Source of the DNA: Cydia pomonella
Lineage: Eukaryota > Arthropoda > Insecta > Lepidoptera > Tortricidae
Assembly (NCBI RefSeq): GCF_033807575.1
Contig: NC_084705.1
Coordinates: forward strand, 14,068,019-14,132,018
Length of the DNA stretch: 64,000 nucleotides
Direction: 5' to 3'
Shown piece after piece: positions 32,098-44,927 of this stretch. Position 1 is the first letter of the stretch. The number at the start of each line of letters is the position of its first letter. The position numbers were made by a program, and so were the translations under genes. The notes beneath the pieces were generated by a model, which worked only from the letters and a program-made list of their open reading frames with translations, did no database searches and was not told the DNA's origin.

Positions 32098-34800
32098 TAC
32101 TGTTACATTACGGTAACACGGTCCACGAAATTGTCACATTTAATCGCCTAAGACAGGCAACTTAAAAATGAGCATGTACAAAGTATCGCGAAAAGTATGC
32201 TTACAGTGCGTACATCGTATCCCAATTATAGGTTGTGTTATTGTTGTAAGTACATAATAGGAGAATAAGGTTGCTAAAATATTGCCAAAACAAAAGTCAA
32301 TCGATTATTTTAAGCATAATGACACATAAAAAACAATAATAAGTTAAGCTATAATATAAAGTTATTGTACTCGAGATAAATGTTTTAAGCATTGTGTCTA
32401 AGACTCCTTATAATCTATTTTTTTATACCACAGTAGCAACCAGCGGGCATTGTACCAGCGCGCAGGCCGCCCAATGATAAGAAGCCAACATAGCCTAGGG
32501 ACTTTTGCAACTCCAATAGTTTGAGAGATTAAGTAATAAGGATTCAATGTGATGACCTAAGTCAGCGAAACATTATTTAACACGTGTACACATAACTTTG
32601 TATCTAGTGCGGAATTTTCTTTAAGTAGTAGGTTGTTCCTTTTTTTTTCCCAATATGGCTGCGATTCCTTGAAGTCCCCAAATGTCAAATGGTGTGGGCA
32701 TGAAAAAGGGGCCTTTCATTTATATACATACCAAATTTCATGACTGTTCCAGAGATTTCGAGGTTAGTCCTAATCCGATTGTGCTATCAAGGATATCTTG
32801 TTAAGTGTGAATGTTTTTTGAAATTACTATTTTAAATGTATTTTGATTGTACCAAGTGCTGATCTGCTGATATAGATGACTCTGAAGACGAAATGATGGT
32901 CTTATCTATGAATCTTATGATTGATTGATTTTCGGTTGTTTCTAAAAGTTATAATTTAATACACCGAGTTTTTATTGAATTCCTTTAACTTCGGGGTATC
33001 GGTAAGTACGTTTAAGGAAACTAAATGGCATAGTTAATTTGCAAAAAAATATTTTTTTTTGCTATTTTTTAATAATATTTATTTTTATAAAAAGTAATTA
33101 AATGTTGCATAATATAGCGTTGTTGTAACACGGGCATTACATTCAACTCAACCAAACAATTGAAAACTGTGACATACGAGTATATCAATGTAATTTCGAA
33201 CATCAATTGTCCGAGACAGTACTTTACGTTTAGGAGCAAAAGTATAAACTACTACTGAACACTAATCAATATGTAAACAGGCCCTAAGGCAAGCGTACAC
33301 GCTCGTAATAAACATTAATTATTGATTATCTCCGAAATTGAGTTAATTAGAATACCGGTGTCTTTGCTTAAGCTCTGAGATGCACCCTTGAAATTAACGG
33401 AAATAAAAAAAACACGGTATATAATATTTTTCACTGTCTAGTTTTAGAATGTCATTGTAGTAATTTAAGTAGGTGGTTTCATTTATCTGCATATTCTTCC
33501 ATTGACAATGTTATTTCGTTATGTATTTATACGAAAACGGCATATAAGTATGTTTTAATTCCCTTGCATCCGCGGCTTAATAATACCAACTGCGTAAAAT
33601 CTAAGTGAATAAATGTATACATGTATTTCCTTATAGTCATTTAATCGTTGTACCTAGTTGCACACTATATACAATCATCATTATCTATCATAATGTGGTT
33701 AGATTAAGTATGTCCATTAAGTAGTATTAAGAACTTAATGATCACTGATGTAAAATAACTGCAAATAAATATTTATTTACCGAAATAAAGAAATAACACT
33801 TAGGTGTTTTGTATGTGTAGGTTATTACAAGGACCTAACCTTGACCTAACTTACAAGATATCCCACGGCAAATACCTGATTTTAAAAATGAAGTATAATT
33901 TGGATTATAAGTAAATTCGTACCTACATTCCAAAAAAAAAGTGAAATAAAATAGTCTCCAGCCAAGTGTGAACCTTTGATAAACCTGTAAATATTGTTGT
34001 CCCTGACTCAGCGTGGTATAACCGTGGATTCTCTATTATTATACCAACAGTTATAATGGTTCGACCAGTTTTATTTTTAATCTTTTTGATTTTTTTATTA
34101 CCTACCTGCCAAGGATTTACGGCTGTTTTGTTACTGTGTCTAAGATATAGTCGTTCGATTTGAAGCTGGCCTGAAGCGGCTAATCTTTTGTCTATTGTTA
34201 ACTATAACCGCGCGTGCCACTATCTGCAAAAAAAGGGTCGTATAATTCTTATTGGCACCTGAGCGCGGGCTAGTCCAACGCTCAAAAAACCAGTGTAGGT
34301 GTGCTCTCCGATAACGCGCCTTTGTTACGTATATCGAGAACACATTTTAGACTGGTTCGGTAGCGTTCGACTCGCCGGCACTCAGTAACCGTATAGGGAC
34401 CACACAAGAAATCGCAAATGTTTTTATCATTTGTTCATTTTTAATCTTATTTCAATTACCATAGGAGTTGTAATTAAATAACCGGTTAAAGTGACCGGGC
34501 CCTTTTTTTTTGCAGGTAGTGGCACGCGCCGTTTTGGTGAACAATAGTCAAAGGATAAGCTGTTGGGGGCCAGCTACAAATCTAACGACTATTAAAATAC
34601 ACGTTTATTAAAGTAAAGTAGCCTAAGACGACTGCAAAAATAAAAATACACACGGAATAGTTATTGTCGTTCAAGGTTGATGAGTTGGCCTGGCCAGTTT
34701 TGAAGGATTTTCAAATGTCAAATGCATATGCTGAGAGGCTGACCAAAGTAAGGCCTGTTTCATAACGAATTTGCCAAATGCAGGGTGCTTTTACTTGAAT
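32098..34800. other. Upstream region of oxidoreductase, no gene seen
   Basis: AT-rich. It contains a decayed copy of the GGTGGCAAACAAGC repeat at 32425-32520. A non-coding first exon of the oxidoreductase may lie here but cannot be placed. A tRNA- or protein-coding signature is absent. Confidence 0.4.
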
Positions 34801-35753
34801 ATTTTCTAGTTTACTTTGTACTTTATACATACACACACACACTGTGTATACACGGCATCAATGAAATTGCCAGAATCACGAAATTATTATTCTAAAAAAC
34901 ATTTTTTCAACGAATTCTCAGATAAACAAAAAAAAGTGAACAGCGAAAATAATTCGGCGCCAAATTTCTGTCAAAAACTTGACACGTGTTAGCGTAACTT
35001 GCATATAACTAATTTCACCATCCCTGGCCCACTACCTTTGATGTGCGGACGAAAAACCGACACAGTGGCCATCCCATCGCCATCCCGTCCCCATCTCTAC
35101 ACGCTGGCCCATCTTAGTGGGCCAGTATGACGGCCTATCGTATAGAAGAGCCATTACGGAGCAGGCCTTAAAACGTAGGATCCAAAATAAATATCTCAAA
35201 TGACGTCAGCTAAGCCTTATAAGTTATAACATTTAAGCATTATATTAAAGAACATTTCGAATGATATGGTTCTCAATTAGATGAGATTTTTGTTCTATAG
35301 GTTTGTTTTCCGATTTCTCGAGGGCTGGTTTGGAATAGTTATTTACGATACAAGTGCGAAAAGTAGGAAATTCGCACGTGTATCGTACAACGTTTTACAG
35401 AAAACAAGAGTAAAATAGTGATGAAGACGAATTACATTTCAGGTTGTATTTTTACCTTCCAAATATGTTTGTGCTCATTGCTGTCGTGAAAAGTTTTCTG
35501 TACTACAAGAGATCAAAGTTATTTACATCTCGTGCGCTTTTAAGTCCCTTACTACGCTCAAGATTCTAAATTTTATAGAATAATAAATTAATATTATATA
35601 ATGTTTCGGTTGCACGGGACTCAAAATAAGCACTCGAAGATATATCAAACTTTGCTCTCTTGTTATATAAATAACTATTTCACCACAGCAGCTGGTAAAG
35701 GTAACTCGTGAAGTAAATTTTGCTAGCAAGTTTTGTGGTTTTAAATGTTTTAA
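34801..35753. other. Mixed repeat fragments, no gene
   Basis: Includes a short AC run near 34831 and a fragment of the TTTTACAGTACAT MITE family at 35345-35400 (GTGCGAAAAGTAGGAAATTCGCAC). No gene can be supported. Confidence 0.45.
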
Positions 35754-35860
35754 CCCGACTGCGCGTCAGAAGGAGGGTAATGTTTTTCGAGCGTATGTAT
35801 GTATGTCCATTTCTTTGGCACGCCCTAGAGCCCAAACGGCTGGACGGTTTTTGACATAGC
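35754..35860 (+). repeat. CCCGACTG...GGAGGGTAAT repeat, copy 2
   Basis: Same block order as at 12896: CCCGACTGCGCGTCAGAAGG, GCGTATGTATGTATG and CCATTTCTTTGGCACGCCCT. Confidence 0.65.
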
Positions 35861-36860
35861 TACGACGCTCACGGTTTTGTGGGGATGTTTAAGACGGATT
35901 TGACTAGGAAACTATCATCTCGTTTCATTATGTGGCTGTACCACCTCCCGATTCCATAAATAACGGTTTTTTACCTACATTGCTAAAAATTTATACTTAG
36001 CCGTGTTTTTATGCACATGTATTTTACTTTCCTTGTATTCGAAATGAAAAGTAGAGTATTTCACTCAAATGAATGGCTCCGTTTCAGTCTTGGACAAACT
36101 ATCTTGACAAAAATAGGTGCCGAGTTAAAATCTACTATTCTATAATCTTAAAATCCAGAGAGGAAAAAGGGCACTACGTTTGCATGGAGAAGGGGTGACG
36201 TGACTTCGTCCCCTTTCGTCTTAAGTATGTTTTTCTATTGCCGGTATAACAACAAACGAAATATAACAATAAACTAACTGACCAATTAGGCCCTCCTTAA
36301 TAGTTGCACTTATAATATAAATACGTTAAATTTGGTATATGTACGAATTGTTTGTAACTTAATAATCGGTTCTCAGTCCACTATAACATTTAGGGTGTTT
36401 ACCTTATGTTTTTAGATGCTGCACAACTCACAAAATATTCAGGCTACAACTTTGTTGGCATACTACACTTCAATTACGTTTTAACCTATGTCTATATCGA
36501 TATTTACACTTTCAAGACAGAAGTAAAAATGATTTATAAGTTTCCTCCCATGCGACACAGTGCGAGTAGACTACATGAAAGCCAAACAAATATTGACGAC
36601 GACCAGCTACTCACGTTTTCTGACATACGTCACACATAGAGGTCACACAACCGCTGTGCGTATTTAAGATACCTGGGTTTTCGGTTTTTGTGAAACAGCA
36701 AAACCGGGTTTCTGGTTTATTCGGTGATTTCGAGTTTACGTATAATTTGTAAAATAAGCAAGTATTGCTAGGATCAATGCAATTACCATCAATGTACATA
36801 CTTTGTATATATATTTTCATCTACAGTTTGATGACTGCATAATAAATATTTCATTTATAA
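35861..36860. other. No recognised gene
   Basis: AT-rich with a few short open frames lacking any family signature. No clear repeat border. Confidence 0.4.
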
Positions 36861-36864
36861 TGTA

Positions 36865-37180
36865 TGGAGAAAAAAAAACTGCAACTTTTTTTCTCAAAAA
36901 CGAAGCCGAACACCTTTGTAAATTTTGATATATATAAGCGCTGGTTCAAACTTCGGCTCGTACCAATGAGTTTTTCGGAACTTACGTACGAAATATCATT
37001 TGATATTTACCAGTCGCTTTTCGGTGAAGGAAAACATCGTGAGGAAACCGGACTAACCCCAATAAGGCCTAGTCACCCTCTGGGTTAAAAGGTCAGGTGG
37101 CAGTCGCTTTCGTAAAAAAAACTAGTGCCTACGCCAACTCCGGGAATTAGTTGTCAAGCGGACCCCAGGCTCCCAAGTTA
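36865..37180 (+). mobile_element. Retroelement 3' region fragment
   Basis: Blocks CAGTCGCTTTTCGGTGAAGG, AAACATCGTGAGGAAACC and GCCAACTCCGGGAATTAGTT follow each other. The first part (ATATCATTTGATATTTACC, GTGAAGGAAAACATCGTGAG) is also present in the minus-strand SINE at 41630-41935, which suggests a LINE/SINE pair sharing sequence. Confidence 0.6.
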
Positions 37181-37185
37181 ATTAG

Positions 37186-37325
37186 TTATTAGTTTAATTA
37201 TAAGCCGATTACTGTAAACTGCGCTGCTTAAAAGTGATCAAAAATAGTCAGTCGGTCTTTGACTGATTTGTTTGTTCGTTCGTATAATTGTCAATAGCTC
37301 TTTCGCAATTATCAACGATGCTCCT
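37186..37325 (+). repeat. Dispersed repeat, copy B
   Basis: Same block order as 16455-16630 (CGATTACTGTAAACTGC, GTCTTTGACTGATTTGT, ATTATCAACGATGCTCCTAT). Confidence 0.65.
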
Positions 37326-38200
37326 ATCCTATAGCCTCAAAAATTTATGTTAGTAAATACAAAATTACTGAATTAAACTTAATCATTATTTCGCTACCGT
37401 CACATAAGGTGAAAAATGTTGTTCATTACTTTTCTATTGTACAACAGTTCTTGTAGTAATGATACGGCTCTGCCACATATTTTGTTTTGACTAAGGTGTC
37501 GAGTTTGTGAAGTTAGGGCTTGTAGAGTTAGGGCGTGTAGAGTTAGAAGCTTGGCTCTTCATGAGATCTCTCTCAGATTTGAGACTGTTGTCTCCCGTTA
37601 CACTTTTATACGAATTTCAAGTGGGACAGAGAGGCAACACGACGAACCTGGTTCGTGGTAGGCCCTCTGATCACATTTTGACAGTGCGTGCTATATGGTC
37701 TCGTCTTGGCAACATTTTACATGAAAATGTTTTTCGTGGGATATACTTGTATTGAAAGTATTAACATGAAACCAAATAAAAACTACATAGATTTCCTTTC
37801 CTTACTTTAAAGGCATTTTTGAAACTTCGCTTAACATATTCTTTTCTAACCTAGCGATCATATAGAATATGCTTTCAAATGCTTTTCATTGCTTTGTGTA
37901 AACTTTTTTATCGTCGACCCCGAAACATTTAAAAACGAAGCTGTGGGCGATAATTAAAATTAGGGAAAAAGAACTCCCTAATATATGTCAATAATTATGC
38001 CCCATAGAATCCTAGATCTGCAAATAAACGAAACAACAAATAAAAATCGGTCAAGAGGATGCCATACTCATTCTAGAGTTTCGTAGATACCATTCTGTCA
38101 AAATAGGCCAAACGGGGGGCTATTAGTAAGTATCATGTACATTTCAAGCATAAAAGGTAGTCCCTTTGCAGCGCTTTGTGCGTCTATTTACTAAGAAGAG
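37326..38200. other. Unassigned, with a half MITE
   Basis: A half copy of the GAGGGCCTACC MITE is at about 37600-37670. The rest is AT-rich without a gene. Confidence 0.4.
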
Positions 38201-38204
38201 ATTT

Positions 38205-38370
38205 TTTACAATAACTCAAAAACGACAGGATCGATCATGTTCGCTATAGTTTTAATTGAAAGTTTTTTTCGGAGCGATGTTTTCCGAAAATATTAACTTA
38301 CTCAAATTATGGTTTTTATGATTTATCCAACGATACCCCACACGATTGGGTAAAAGAAAAAAACACATTT
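38205..38370 (+). repeat. AGGGTTCCG-family internal fragment
   Basis: AATAACTCAAAAACGACAGG and GATCATGTTCGCTATAGTTT match the interior of the repeat at 60118-60737. Confidence 0.55.
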
Positions 38371-39689
38371 GTAAACAGATTGAATTTGAATTATGTTTAG
38401 AGACGCTGAATACAGTATTTTTTTTTACATTAACGTATTGACATTAATGAATCAGTTTTTCGTATTTAGCGGTTGATTGAATGTAGATCGTGGCTAGACT
38501 GCCCGATGAATGGAATGGCAATCGATTACTATAATAACCCTGAACGGTGCCTATTTAATAATGTATCGCCAGGGCTGACGTGCCGCGTCTACCAGGGTAG
38601 TAACTACATGAAACTACGTAAGTTTGATCGTGTGTGTTCTTTAACAGACAAACTTGAGTCTTCTTATAAAAAATATCGTGACAAATTGGCACCGGACGTT
38701 TTTGTGTGTTTTTCTGTATGTTATCGTAATTTATAGAATGATCGCGTTATTTAATGCTTAACGGGTCACTGCATAGAATATGGGCGAATACCTGGAAGAA
38801 GAGGTCAAGTTATTTTGGGAATACGTCAAACGGTAAGTGTTAACTATAACGAGTATATTATGTAAACCATTTGAATAAAGAGATTTGTTTGTAGACAAGT
38901 TTCGTTTTCCATTTAGGCGGGAAACCAATCTATGACGTGTCGCGTAAATAAAATAAGGCACGTAAGCGCGTAACAGTTTCTAAATAATAATTTTAACAAG
39001 TAGTTGGGATTAGTAACCATTTTTGTGATTGTTAGGAGTCCAACCTAACATAAAATTAGGTTACTACGGCTCTACTATAGCAAGGAGTAGGCCAATTTGT
39101 TAAACATGAATGATATTGTATCGAGCGAATGCAATCTATGTAAATATCAGGTGGGACACTTTATTTGTGTCTAGCAGTTCACAAAGATAGCAATATTTTG
39201 TGGCAACATGGTGTTAATATTGATATATAGATGACAACAAAATCTTGGCTTAAAGGCATCTTCAAGGTTACGAAACTGGTTTCGTGACCTTGAAGGTGCC
39301 TAAACTATAACCGCGAAACTCGAAGTTCGTAAATATCGAGCAACTACTTATCTCTGTCACTCTACGAATTGCCTACCGTAAAATATCGTAATTTCCAAAA
39401 ACGTTATAAGTATGCCTCTCTATCGCTCAAATTTGCAAGAGCGTTGGAGAGGCAGATAACGAAATTTCGATTTTCGTTTTTTGCTGTAGTCCCTCAGGCC
39501 ATAAAAAAATAGGATTTTCTGTAGAAAACTCATGTATTGTGATAATGAGATTAGGTTAACCGTCCACATAGGTATACTATAATAAAATTAATAAACAAAT
39601 AGAAAAAAAGACAACTGTGTTTTAATGTTACTCGTATTTTATGTACGTGTCATCTCCAATTTCTGAGTAACGAGCTATTTCAAACAAAT
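38371..39689. other. No supported gene
   Basis: An 87-codon open frame at 38473-38736 has several cysteines but no recognised domain or splice context. A decayed inverted sequence at 39240-39480 (CGAAACTGGTTTCG, GAGAGGCAGATAACG) looks like MITE debris. Confidence 0.4.
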
Positions 39690-41287
39690 TTATTAAACCA
39701 TTAATCCGAGCAAGACTGTAATAGTACCATTCACAAGGAAACGAAAGCTCGAAAAGCTCACAGAACCAAGACTTAATGGACAAATAATACCATTCTCAGA
39801 CGAGGTCAAGTACCTAGGGGTCACTTTCGACCAAAAGTTAACTTGGAACCCTCACCTAAGAAATATTATACAAAAAGCGAAAATGGCCATGTGGTCATGC
39901 TGTCGAATGGCAGGAGCAAGATGGGGCATAAGACCCAAAATTGCTATGTGGTTATACACAGCGGTTGTGAGGCCCATAATTACCTACGCCTCCGCAGTCT
40001 GGTGTAACAAAACCAACCAAAAGACGGCAATAGAAACTCTAAACAGCCTGCAGCGCACGGCATGTTTAACAGCAACAGGCGCCTTCTCCTCGACACCGGG
40101 GGCGGTCCTAGACGCACTGCTCGATATTATACCACTCCACTTGCAGGTGCAAAAGGAGGCTAAGCAATGCGTCTACAGAATATGCACGCTAAACAGGCCA
40201 AAATGGCGCTCTCAAGCATTAACCAAACTAAAGGCCTGGGTTTTTGCAAATAGAACCCTTAGCGTGCCCACCGATGACACGCACACTGAATGTCAGTTTA
40301 ATAAACTGTACACAGTAGAAATACCTCCTAGAGACAAATGGACCAACAACCAAATGTTCGTCGAAGAGGGAAGCCATATTTGGTACACGGATGGTTCCAA
40401 GAAGGGCATTGATGTAGGATGTGGGATCTATGGTGAGAGACCTAAGCTCAGAGCCAGCGTCAGCATGGGCACACAGGCCTCAATCTTCCAGGCTGAAGTC
40501 TACGCCATCAACAAATGTGCGGAGATTAACCTGGATAAAAACCTACGACACCAACATATCTACATCAACTCAGACAGCCAGGCTGCTCTGCTGGCACTAG
40601 AATCCCTTGAGTCAAACTCAAAACTAGTCCAGAACTGTAAAACAAACCTCAATGCACTGGCAAACTCCAACAAAGTCACACTTAGATGGGTACCAGGGCA
40701 CTCCGACATTAACGGAAACGAAGAAGCGGACGAACTTGCTAGAAAGGGCGCAGACACACCCCTGGTCGGCCCAGAACCGTTCTGTGGAATCACAAAACGG
40801 GATGCATATTCACTGCTCAGCAATTTAGAAAAAATAAGGGCAAACGATTGGTGGAAGTTCGTAAAAGGACAAGAACACCCGAAAGCTCTAATCAAAGGGT
40901 TCAACAGCAAAAATGCTAGGGAGCTTCTAGGGCTCAAAAAACACAAAGCCTGCGCGGTGACCAGAATTTTGACTGGACACTGTAAATTGAACAAACACAT
41001 GTTTCAAATTGGAAAGAAACAAGACGCGACATGCAGGTTCTGCCATGAGTCAGAGGAGACTGCAATGCACATTCTCTGCTCCTGTGGACCACTAATGTCA
41101 AAAAGAAGTACCCACCTAGGGCGGCACGTATTGCAACCCTATGAGGTACAGAACATTACGGCCCAAAGAATCTGGAATTTCCTGGATTCAACGGGCATCA
41201 GTAATGAACTTTAAAGGGCTGTCACAATAGACCAATGCCTGGTCGACGTGGCATTCAAAGGCCCACAAACTACAATAATAATAAATA
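39690..41287 (+). mobile_element. 5'-truncated LINE with intact RNase H
   Basis: An open frame without stops enters at about 39697 and ends at 41214; the part from the ATG at 39883 is 443 codons. The 5' end reads INPSKT and EVKYLGVTFDQKLTWNPHL (RT thumb). RNase H follows with all four acidic residues: D170 (YTDGSK), E205 (FQAEVYAI), D231 (INSDSQAAL) and D283 (EEADELA), plus GH at 272-273. A Cys/His knuckle follows (CRFCHESEETAMHILCSC). RNase H plus an AATAATAATAAATAA tail point to the I clade or a relative. The 13-bp duplication ATTTCAAACAAAT lies at 39677-39689 and 41288-41300. The catalytic RT core is missing, so the copy cannot move alone. Confidence 0.9.
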
Positions 41288-41391
41288 ATTTCAAACAAAT
41301 CCTCAAAACAAGACCTTTAGTAATGAGCGTCGAAATAAGACACTTAGTTCCTTATGATGATTCGGGCGGCGGGCAATCATTAGTATATTAA

Positions 41392-41556
41392 CGGCCTGAG
41401 GTACTTTAGGTCCAGATACGATATGGATCGGATATGTCGGTATCAAAAGTGACATTTCTTCAAAAAATAACGTCACTTTTTACACTAATATATCCGATCT
41501 GTATCGTATCTAGACCTAATATTTGACGTAGGTATCTTAAAGTTCGAATCAGGCCG
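41392..41556. mobile_element. CGGCCTGA MITE
   Basis: Ends CGGCCTGA and TCAGGCCG with an inner inverted block (GGTCCAGATACGATA / TATCGTATCTAGACC). The right end (TTCGAATCAGGCCG) resembles the Harbinger-like MITE at 53051-53323. Confidence 0.65.
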
Positions 41557-41629
41557 AATTTTTTATTAATTCTCGAGTAATTGTGGATAATTCTCTGTAA
41601 AATTGAATATATTAATATAATAATTCAGC

Positions 41630-41935
41630 CTATATACGTCCCACTGCTGGGCACAGGCCTCCTCTCATGCGCAAGAGGGCTTGGGCTATAGTCCCTACGC
41701 TAGCCCAATGCGGATTGGGGACTTCACATACACCTTTGAATTTCTTCGCAGATGTATGCAGGTTTTTCCTCACGATGTTTTCCTTCACTGAAAAGCTAGT
41801 GGTAAATATCAAATGATATTTCGTAAGTACACAAGTTCCTAAAAAGTCATTGGTACGAGCCGGGATTTGAACCCACGACCTCCGGATTGAAAGTTGGACG
41901 TCATCGTTATATCAACTCTGCCACCACCGCAAAGT
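41630..41935 (-). mobile_element. tRNA-derived SINE, second family
   Basis: On the minus strand: A box TGGCAGAGTTG near 41918, B box GGTTCAAATCCC near 41869, then a body with GTGAAGGAAAACATCGTGAG and the 3' end CCAGCAGTGGGACGTATATA. About 300 bp. The body overlaps in sequence with the fragment at 36865-37180. Confidence 0.8.
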
Positions 41936-43140
41936 GTAGTTCATAAGCTATTGAACAACAATATTTTTATTTTATGTAAGACAGGTATATGGACAGATAA
42001 TGGTATATTAACCAAGTGCAGTCGGGTTTGGCGCCATAAAACTTTGAAGGGGTGCAATTTCAAAGAATGTTGACAAACAACATAGGTATGGGAGCGGGTG
42101 GGGGGACTGTGATATTCGATAAAGTTCACTGTACTATACGTGGTTAACAGCTCCACTATAGGTGTACAAACACATTGTAAAGTTAAATAAATTTAGTTTT
42201 TCGCGGTGGGACCTCAGAAAATCCACTTAGTAAGTATCAGACTATAAGTCGAAGTAATGTAAGAATAAGAATTGCTTATATGAAGCTAAGGCTATCGCAT
42301 ATTTTTTCAATAATAATGTTTATATATACAAGTACTTTAATAGCTGATATTTTGTCCATCTTTTGCCAAATCAGTGTTGCCCAAGAACTTTGGGAAAACA
42401 TTATTTAGCCTAGGTAATTTTCGCATAGAGTATAATCAATACTTTTACTTTAAAACAAAATTCATAAGTATAGACGCCAGCATTCTGGTCTTATTATTTT
42501 ATAATATATTTTTAATATGGCAGTTAAAAAAAGGATTCCTAATAGTTTGCCGACCGATGTAGGGTAAGAGCTTAGTAGGTGGGTCTCTAATTAATTCACT
42601 CCCATCGATCGGGATTACTTATTTAGAAATAGGTCGTTGCGCACGACTTACTGTTATGTTTCTTTTCATTCCTCATAACCTTTTGCAAATGGTTTTAAAC
42701 AAGCCATAAAACTTAATAGTCGTTGTAAAAAAGGTGTGTATTATTTGTTGTTTGTACAGACCTTCATTTAAAAACACATGCCAATACAGCTACAACGCAG
42801 GTATCTAAACGGATTAAGAACCATTATCCTAAAAGAATGGGCGGCTTGATGTTAGGCACGGCTTGAACGCCAAATGTTATAATTAAGAATTCTCAGATTC
42901 TTTTCAAAAAGACGAACTACATCTCGACGGCTAAGAGTGTAACGTTTCATCAATGTCTATAATAATGAATATAGAACATCTCGTACCTTATAGACCGAGC
43001 GGAGCGAAGGGTCGCTGTTTTAGCATGGATAAAAATGCTTTCGTATGTCCAGATCAGGTTGCATTTCTCAATAGATTCTCGTGCAAATTCGCGTTTCGTT
43101 TGTTTCGTTCGGTTTGCGAGGTCTACAGCTCGCAAAAAAA
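41936..43140. other. No supported gene
   Basis: AT-rich. The 42980-43140 part (GACCGAGCGGAGCGAAGG, then GCGAGGTCTACAGCTCGC) is repeat-like. No coding region. Confidence 0.4.
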
Positions 43141-43184
43141 AAAACTAGTTTCGACGCAGAATATGGTCGCTAATTTCGTGTCGC

Positions 43185-43265
43185 CGGCCACTGTCCGTCT
43201 GGTTCAGCGGGTTAAGACGCGGACGGCTAAACGAGTGTTGCGGGTTCGAATCTCGCCCGGTGACT
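43185..43265 (+). repeat. tRNA-like SINE head
   Basis: CTGGTTCAGCGGGTTAAGACG resembles an A box and GGGTTCGAATCTC is a good B box, followed by a T run. The distance and flanks fit a tRNA-derived SINE head better than a folded tRNA gene. Confidence 0.45.
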
Positions 43266-43299
43266 AACTTTTGTTTTTTTTTATATGTTCAAGTTTATA

Positions 43300-44200
43300 T
43301 ATAATTTTTATTGTTTTAGACAAGTTTAATTTAGTAAAAAAATGTAGTTAAGATTATCACCTATACACCACCATATTACAATAAATAGTTATAACCGAGC
43401 AAAGCTCGGTCGCCCAGGTACTTTATTTTAAATATATGATACCGTTTTACGTAGGTATAAATAAACGCTCGGACCTGTTACGCAAAAGAAAATCTCTTTT
43501 AATTTATCATGCTCTAAAAAGAGGCTCATTCATCATCTATGAAGCTCGTTGAAAGTAAAACATACCTACGTCAATAGGTACCTACTAATAATATTTTTTA
43601 TACGAATTATCGTATGATTTCCATCTAACTCTCGATTTCATAAATAACGCACTCTTACAACAAGAAAAAACCTCTTACATGTAGAAGCTTATACTGCGTA
43701 ATTTTTTCTTGAATATAGAAGTATGAAAATAAATATTTTACTTTCCTCGTATTCGAAATGAAAGCAGTGTTTAACTCGGGTGCAAGCATTCATTTCTGAT
43801 TCTGACTCGCTCTATTGGCACTCTCTCCGAAGTGTCAAAATATCTCGACAGAAATGAGTGCCTTTTCTTCATATACCACCATACCATACCATACCATACC
43901 ATACCATACCATACCATACCATACCATACCATATGGTTAAGAATTTACTATTCAACAACCTAATTTTTGGGAAAGGAACTTTTGCTTTTAAAATCATACC
44001 TATAGGCCATAAGACATAATGCGCGCTAGAATAGGGTTCCCGTTATACAGCATACGTTATTAGTCATTACAAAAAAAGAGGGACGATAAATGCACCAAAT
44101 GTTTTTGCACATTCCATTTATTTGACGAATCCTTATCGGCTTTGTTTTACTTAGAACAATGCTCTAGCGATAACCAAAGCTTCCACCGTAACTGCTTGGG
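43300..44200. other. Upstream flank of cluster gene 1
   Basis: Contains a CCATA pentanucleotide microsatellite (about 11 units) at 43877-43932. No gene. Confidence 0.5.
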
Positions 44201-44209
44201 AGTACTCCC

Positions 44210-44298
44210 TATAAATAGGGCGAGGGATGAACTTTAAGCAATTAGTTATTGGTGAGATTCTGCCGTGATCAGTAAGTACGTGCTACGAAATTACTAAG
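44210..44298 (+). promoter_or_regulatory. Putative promoter and 5' UTR exon of cluster gene 1
   Basis: TATAAATA at 44210-44217 stands upstream of a short candidate leader exon ending at 44298 (CTAAG then GTAAGT). The leader would splice to the acceptor just before the ATG at 44928. A TCAGT initiator-like motif at 44269 is about 60 bp from the TATA, farther than usual, so the exact start is uncertain. Confidence 0.45.
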
Positions 44299-44927
44299 GT
44301 AAGTGACTCAACTTTTTTTTTTAAATTTGTAAGTATCAGTTAAACGCATAGCGTTGTTCTGTACCCCTAGTGTAAATATAATCGATAGCGTGACGTGACG
44401 TACGCGTTTGCGTTAAGTCTCAATTTGTATGGGATTTAGAAACAGCGTGCCAAGCCGTTTTGGGAACTCAAATCGAATAAATTTACACTAGGGGTTCTGA
44501 TCTTCATCAACCTGTACCGATTCCCTACTCTTATTTGCGTAAGTTTTTATTAGCGCTTAGGTTACTAATTAGATATAACGATTTGCAATACCTGGGTGCA
44601 AAGCCAACATACCAATCGTTTACGCTCTGAAGCGAACGAAGCGCAACTATTACTATCGTACCAATATAGAATAGTGATAGAGAGACACAAAGCGTTTCGG
44701 TATCGTAGCGTAAGCGATTCTTACCTTGGCTAGGCATCGTAATGTACTGTGTTTGTGTAATAAGTAAAAAAGAAACTTAGTCTAATTTCATGGGTAGGGA
44801 TTTTGAAATGATATTAAGTATTTTAATGTCATAATTGCTGTCAAAACATTTAAGTTGTTTACAAGTTGTTAGCCTATTAACGCCCCTTGTGTTTATTAAT
44901 GTATCATATGTATTGTATGTATTTCAG

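Noticed and set aside
36406..36639. 77-codon frame starting at 36406
   Set aside because: AT-rich, no domain, no conserved context.
38473..38736. 87-codon open frame with several cysteines
   Set aside because: No signal peptide, no splice-site support and no recognised motif; open frames this long are expected by chance in the window.
39883..41214. Host RNase H gene
   Set aside because: It is the 3' part of a LINE, with RT thumb sequence upstream, a retroelement tail and a target-site duplication.
43185..43265. Functional tRNA gene
   Set aside because: Good B box but no convincing cloverleaf; surrounding sequence looks repeat-derived.
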